Positions 60,571-64,000 of a stretch of DNA of 64,000 nucleotides are shown piece by piece (position 1 is the stretch's first letter; each line of letters starts with the position of its first letter). The DNA lies in assembly GCA_025059375.1 (NCBI GenBank), contig JANXDO010000004.1:62001-126000 (forward strand), given 5' to 3'. The position numbers and the translations under genes were made by a program. This DNA is from Candidatus Nezhaarchaeota archaeon (GTDB lineage: Archaea > Thermoproteota > Methanomethylicia > Nezhaarchaeales > WYZ-LMO8). The notes beneath the pieces were generated by a model, which was not told the origin of the DNA, searched no databases, and saw only the letters and a list, made by a program, of their open reading frames with translations.

Positions 60571-60969
60571 ACCTTAGGTTCAGCTTGAGTGAAGGGTTAA
60601 AGCAACATTCTCTAAAACATCAGCCTTGATAGTCTTAGTAAAACCACAAGTTTGAACGAAGATATGAAGAGTTGCTTGAATTAATGAAGTTGTGGATGTT
60701 GAATATGCAAGGAGGCGATACATGCAGCTTCGGCTCGTGTCTCCACTCGATGGCGATAAGTCAACCTCAAAGTTTATGGTCACATGGAGATAGCTGGGAT
60801 CTCAAGTAAAAGCCGTGGGCTTGATACCAGCTACAAGAATCTTCGATAAGACTTAAAGACTTAATTAAGATCGTAGAGGTCATCGATCACCGCTAAGAAC
60901 ATAAAAAAGTGAGAAGGGCGTATAGGGCTGAATCGCTCCTCTCAACATCGACTACGCTCATTAAAGTTT
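60571..60969. other. Intergenic spacer, 399 bp, no gene recognised
   Basis: Short frames (for example 60720-60785, MQLRLVSPLDGDKSTSKFMV then a stop) are too short to support. No RNA gene, repeat or terminator hairpin was recognised. Confidence 0.35.
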
Positions 60970-61173
60970 TCACGGAGGAACTACATGCTTAAGCTTCTCA
61001 CTAGCTCGTTCTCCTCCAATACCCCAATTCTCCTTAGGCACCTCATGGATTAAAACTTCAACTGCCTCAGCTGGGATACCTAGCTCCGTGAAAACTCTAG
61101 TTATTCCAGCAATAACTTTCTTCTTCGCTTGATCTGAAAAGCCGCTCCAAACAAAGACGTGAACTATAGGCAT
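60970..61173 (-). CDS. 4-oxalocrotonate tautomerase-family protein
   Basis: A 67-residue tautomerase. After removal of Met the N-terminal Pro (MPIVHVFVWSGFSDQAKKKV) is the catalytic base; the GIPAEAVEVLIHEVPKENWG segment matches the family, including the ENWG turn. Such proteins form hexamers or dimers of trimers and tautomerise keto-enols; the natural substrate is unknown. Stands alone. Confidence 0.88.
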   Translation of the reverse strand: MPIVHVFVWSGFSDQAKKKVIAGITRVFTELGIPAEAVEVLIHEVPKENWGIGGERASEKLKHVVPP

Positions 61174-61273
61174 AACTCAATGTTCTTAGACCGTAGTTAA
61201 AAAACTTACTTAAGAAATAATGACTTAACCCCTGAACTCTGCCTTAAGGTTCACAGAACACGGCGTTTATTGA

Positions 61274-62554
61274 TTATGCTATTAGCAGGAACAGCATGTA
61301 GACAGCTACGTTGACGGCAGTCACCACACTTCCTATCTTAAAGAACTCTTTAAATGTTATCGTCATACCATACTTAGACTCAAGAACCTCAATAACTATA
61401 ATATTCGAGGCAGCTCCAAGAATGGTTAAGTTACCCGCAACCGTTAATGCGAAGGCCGCTGTAAGCCAGTAATCTATATCATAGCCTGAATAGCCGAGGC
61501 CCTTCATATACTCTATGTACACGCTCGTAAACGGCACGTTGCTCAAAGCTTGACTGAGCACAATGGAAAGTATCGTTATTGATGCGAAATCAATGGTGCA
61601 GCCAAACCTATCCGGGTGAATTGTGTTAAGAAGAGGTTGTAGTACACCACTTCTCCATACTCCATCCATCGTGATAAACATGGTCACAAAGAAAATTATC
61701 GTACCCCAATCAACGCCTGCAAGGACCTTTCTAGGTTCTGAAGTCACTATGTACATTGCTGCTGCTATCACGAAGGGTATGAAGCCTCTATGAGTTATGT
61801 GAGGCATTCCATTAAGCGCTAGGATGTCATTAACTGCTAATGCGATAACGGCGGACGTTAGACTAATAGCAGCCAATAAAGCATCCCTATTGTTATTTAA
61901 AGCCCCGCGTGAGCTTAAATGAAAGTTTATGGGTTTATTCTCAATCTTAAAGAACTTTATCACTACGTAACTCGTTAAGAATATGTTCACTATCGTTGGT
62001 AGTGCAAGCTTAGATAAGAAGTATATGAATGGAGCGTCCATACCAGACCTAACAGCAATTAATATGTTTTGAGGATTGCCTATGGGAGTCATCACTGAGC
62101 CTATAGTCAATGAAAACATTAATATGAGGAACATTACCTTGGGGCTCACCCCAGCAGTTCTAGCTATCACGTATGCTATTGGTGGTCCAATTAGAGCGAC
62201 AGTATCATTGACCATGAAGGCAGCAGTAATCCCAAAGAGAAAGGCAGACAAGTAGAGAATGGAGTAGATACTTTTAGCTTTTGAGAGAGCCCATTGCGCT
62301 ATAGCAGCTAAAAGACCTGAGCTCTCAGCTAGGCTCACAATGCTGAAGAAGCCCACTAGTAGTAGTATGACATTAAGATCAATGCTGTAAGCTATAGCTT
62401 CAATAGGTTCAAGACCCGAGACTACAACAATGAAGGATGCAAAGGCCATTATACCCCAGATAGGCATCTTAGGCTTCCTACTTCGAAGAATCAAAGAAGC
62501 GATGAGATAAACCACTATACCAAGACCTACAAGGAACTCGTAGCTTGGCATCAA
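61274..62554 (-). CDS. Ion transporter of the ArsB/NhaD (IT) superfamily
   Basis: A 426-residue membrane protein with about 11 hydrophobic segments. The double motif typical of the superfamily is visible: FMVNDTVALIGPPIAY in the first half with TPIGNPQNILIAVRSGM next, and LSNVPFTSVYIEYM in the second half. Members export arsenite or Na+ or move dicarboxylates. The specific ion is not decidable. No ArsR/ArsA neighbour. Confidence 0.88.
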   Translation of the reverse strand: MMPSYEFLVGLGIVVYLIASLILRSRKPKMPIWGIMAFASFIVVVSGLEPIEAIAYSIDLNVILLLVGFFSIVSLAESSGLLAAIAQWALSKAKSIYSILYLSAFLFGITAAFMVNDTVALIGPPIAYVIARTAGVSPKVMFLILMFSLTIGSVMTPIGNPQNILIAVRSGMDAPFIYFLSKLALPTIVNIFLTSYVVIKFFKIENKPINFHLSSRGALNNNRDALLAAISLTSAVIALAVNDILALNGMPHITHRGFIPFVIAAAMYIVTSEPRKVLAGVDWGTIIFFVTMFITMDGVWRSGVLQPLLNTIHPDRFGCTIDFASITILSIVLSQALSNVPFTSVYIEYMKGLGYSGYDIDYWLTAAFALTVAGNLTILGAASNIIVIEVLESKYGMTITFKEFFKIGSVVTAVNVAVYMLFLLIA

Positions 62555-62758
62555 TTCGCATCCGCACCGCTCGCACCATTACTAGCATCCGCTGAACCCT
62601 GCCACACTTAAACCCAGAATTTAAGGTTTTTCTCGATAATTTTACTATGAGAGAAGCCTTCAAACCTATGTAAGCTCCTCTTATCCCTTCATCTAGAGGG
62701 CGAAAGCTAGATGTCCTTGGAGGAAAAAAGAGATTGCTATTGAAGAGATGAATGCATT

Positions 62759-63408
62759 TTATGCTGAGGTAGACGAAGTTAGGGAGAGGTATAAGTGTAC
62801 TGCTGAAACTGTGAACATTGCGTTTATAAGCCAAGTTATTATCGTACTAATGTACGGCCCAACTACCGGAATCATAGAAAAGCCAAATGTGAATATTGCT
62901 CCCACAATTATCACTATAATGATATATATCAATACCTCACCGAGATTCTTAACGACGAAGTTGAATGTCTTCATAGCTCCTTCTATTGCACCTGCCCCCT
63001 CTATCATTACCACCACGACTATGAATATTGCTACTGGAAGTAGCAATATAGTAATAGCACATAGAGCTGCTATTATCGCAACAATAATTAATGTACTAAT
63101 TCTACTAATTACGAGGTTCAAGCTTCCTTTAAGGTCCACTGGACGGTTTTTGATGATATTGTTGGCCATATCAACAAGCATGCAGCTATGAAACCTAGAA
63201 TAGAAGCTATAAGGTAGCCAAGAAAGCTTATGTATGGGTTTGGTGCAACAACGATGTAAGTTTCAACAATATACCGTTCTGGTAATAGTCCTGCCAGAAC
63301 CCCAAAGAATAACTGTACAATTATGGGGACCGCGTACGGGACGAGCAAAATGGTATTCTTTATTACGATTTCTGGTCCCTTCAAGATACTTTCGATGGCC
63401 TTACTCAT
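62759..63408 (-). pseudogene. Multi-pass membrane protein split by a frameshift
   Basis: Two overlapping frames make one protein. The first (63408-63118) begins MSKAIESILKGPEIVIKNTI and reaches SILGFIAAC near 63190; its further tail is out of frame. The second (from about 63181) continues LVDMANNIIKNRPVDLKGSL with three or four more membrane segments to 62759. A single-base change near 63180 (or a -1 slip on CTTGTTGATATGG) would join them into about 213 residues resembling archaeal multi-helix membrane proteins with an internal LVDMA...NRP motif. Sequencing error, recent inactivation or recoding are all possible. Confidence 0.6.
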
Positions 63409-63728
63409 GATTTAAATGAGGTTTTTTCTTCATTTAAATGTTTCTGTCGACCAAGTAGAAAACAGACCTCAGTGCAATAAACCTAAATAATTGTAAGGAT
63501 CTTGATTGAATGCTTAGTGGGTTGACTGCTGTTGGTAACAACCCCCCATGAGTGATGAGACCCTAGGCTAAGTTTAGTTACCTTCTTAGGTATCCATTTA
63601 TGGTCTTCATTAAGTGAAAACTACCAATTCCACGAAATTGAGCTTAAGACGGCCCAAAACCTCCAACAAGTGGCTCATTTTTGCGTTATACTTAAGGACT
63701 AAGCTTCAAGCTATTTTCTAGAGGATAC
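63409..63728. other. Intergenic spacer, 320 bp
   Basis: Upstream of two divergent genes. CATTTAAATG (63430-63439) is a palindromic TATA-like box about 25 bp before the membrane-protein start and could serve it. No gene or RNA recognised. Confidence 0.4.
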
Positions 63729-64000
63729 TTGACTAAGCTTATAATTGAAAGACTAGGTGTGCTAAGTGAAGCTGAAGTAGAGAGCTCACTGAGCATACTG
63801 AGAAGATTCTATAACACTATTAATGATCCACCTCCTCTCGTCTATGTGCTTATAGTTGGCAATAGATCATCCTTCCTCTCATTACTCACAACATTACATC
63901 AAACATACTGCGTTCAAAACGTCCAAAGCTATGAGAATTTTGAGGCAGCTCACAATGCCTATACAGGAGCCCCTCAAATCATCATATGCCTTGAATCTCT
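63729..64000 (+). CDS. Hypothetical protein, partial at right edge
   Basis: An open frame of 90 codons from a TTG at 63729 with no stop to the window end. It begins MTKLIIERLGVLSEAEVESS and continues LSILRRFYNTIN, PPPLVYVLIVGNRSSFLSLL and APQIIICLES. Codon use is gene-like and the strand-helix pattern is sensible. I do not recognise the family. The rest lies outside the window. Confidence 0.6.
   Translation, partial: MTKLIIERLGVLSEAEVESSLSILRRFYNTINDPPPLVYVLIVGNRSSFLSLLTTLHQTYCVQNVQSYENFEAAHNAYTGAPQIIICLES

Noticed and set aside
61274-62554. Arsenite resistance operon
   Set aside because: The transporter has the ArsB/NhaD fold, but no arsR, arsA or arsC homologue is adjacent.
63547-63600. 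C/D-box sRNA candidate (GTGATGA box near 63550)
   Set aside because: No CTGA D box at suitable distance; a single box match is expected by chance.
1-64000. CRISPR arrays, cas genes or insertion sequences
   Set aside because: No regularly spaced direct repeats, Cas motifs or intact transposases were seen.
1-64000. 16S/23S/5S rRNA, SRP RNA or RNase P RNA
   Set aside because: No GC-rich structured stretch or conserved rRNA segment appears in the spacers.

Overview
The window is chromosomal DNA from an archaeon, most likely a thermophilic member of the Thermoproteota (TACK) branch. The evidence is a eukaryote-like replication set (GINS, MCM, Hel308, RFC small and large subunits, an Orc1/Cdc6 protein). 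There are also archaeal ribosomal proteins (L39e, L31e, L18a/LX, S19e, P0/P1), aIF6, prefoldin, a proteasome beta subunit, diphthamide and wyosine enzymes, and eight tRNA genes of which six carry introns. Start codons are often TTG or GTG, and many genes overlap by a few bases. I cannot name the species; the lineage within TACK is inference.

Layout. 0-4.8 kb: NTP-binding kinase (partial), radical SAM activase, PRPP synthetase, ThpR, CCA-adding enzyme and a COG2112 kinase, then tRNA-Pro. 4.8-12 kb: a replication island, gins-mcm-hel308 on the minus strand and rfcS-rfcL on the plus strand. 12-15 kb: an unusual overlapping operon of Orc1/Cdc6, a winged-helix protein, MoaC, MoaB and a MobB-like Fe-S protein. 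15-23 kb: THUMP protein, radical SAM/SPASM enzyme, QueG-like protein, ETF alpha/beta, a PLP lyase and an MFS transporter. 23-24.6 kb: metallophosphoesterase, decayed integrase-like sequence with an orphan tRNA 3' end, tRNA-Leu and tRNA-Thr. 24.6-29.2 kb: ThiL, a COG1031 radical SAM protein, and polyamine genes (speD, speE). 29.2-38.8 kb: tRNA-Arg, alaS, the P1/L10/L1/L11/NusG/SecE cluster, D-aminoacyl-tRNA deacylase, and argF divergent from pdxST. 38.8-49.4 kb: tRNA-Ala, tRNA-His, Nep1, RNase P subunit 4, the conserved S19e-L39e-L31e-aIF6-LX-prefoldin-FtsY run, RtcA, Nog1, proteasome beta, Taw1, DphB and RibL. 49.5-64 kb: sparser and patchy, with Hsp20, a ferritin-like protein, interrupted genes, a tRNA-Met with two introns, RpiA, tRNA-Thr, an AbrB-PhoU regulator, a PPP phosphatase, TatD, three tiny zinc-finger/Cys-rich proteins, an Fe-S flavoprotein, a DtxR-like regulator, a tautomerase, an ArsB/NhaD-type transporter and a frameshifted membrane protein.

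The first 48 kb is mostly dense housekeeping sequence for replication, translation and RNA maturation. The tRNA genes and the CCA-adding enzyme fit together: four of eight tRNAs encode CCA and four do not. The accessory signals gather next to tRNA genes (23.8-24.5 kb and 51-52 kb) and in the 56-61 kb stretch. The most interesting items are the 18-nt intron in the T-loop of tRNA-Met with a perfect bulge-helix-bulge, the 29/30 intron of tRNA-Arg and the roughly 10-nt intron of tRNA-Thr(GGT). Others are the Cdc6/molybdopterin operon, the cluster of micro zinc-finger genes, the interrupted genes, the palindromic shared TATA box of argF/pdxS, and a mini-ORF at the start of speD.
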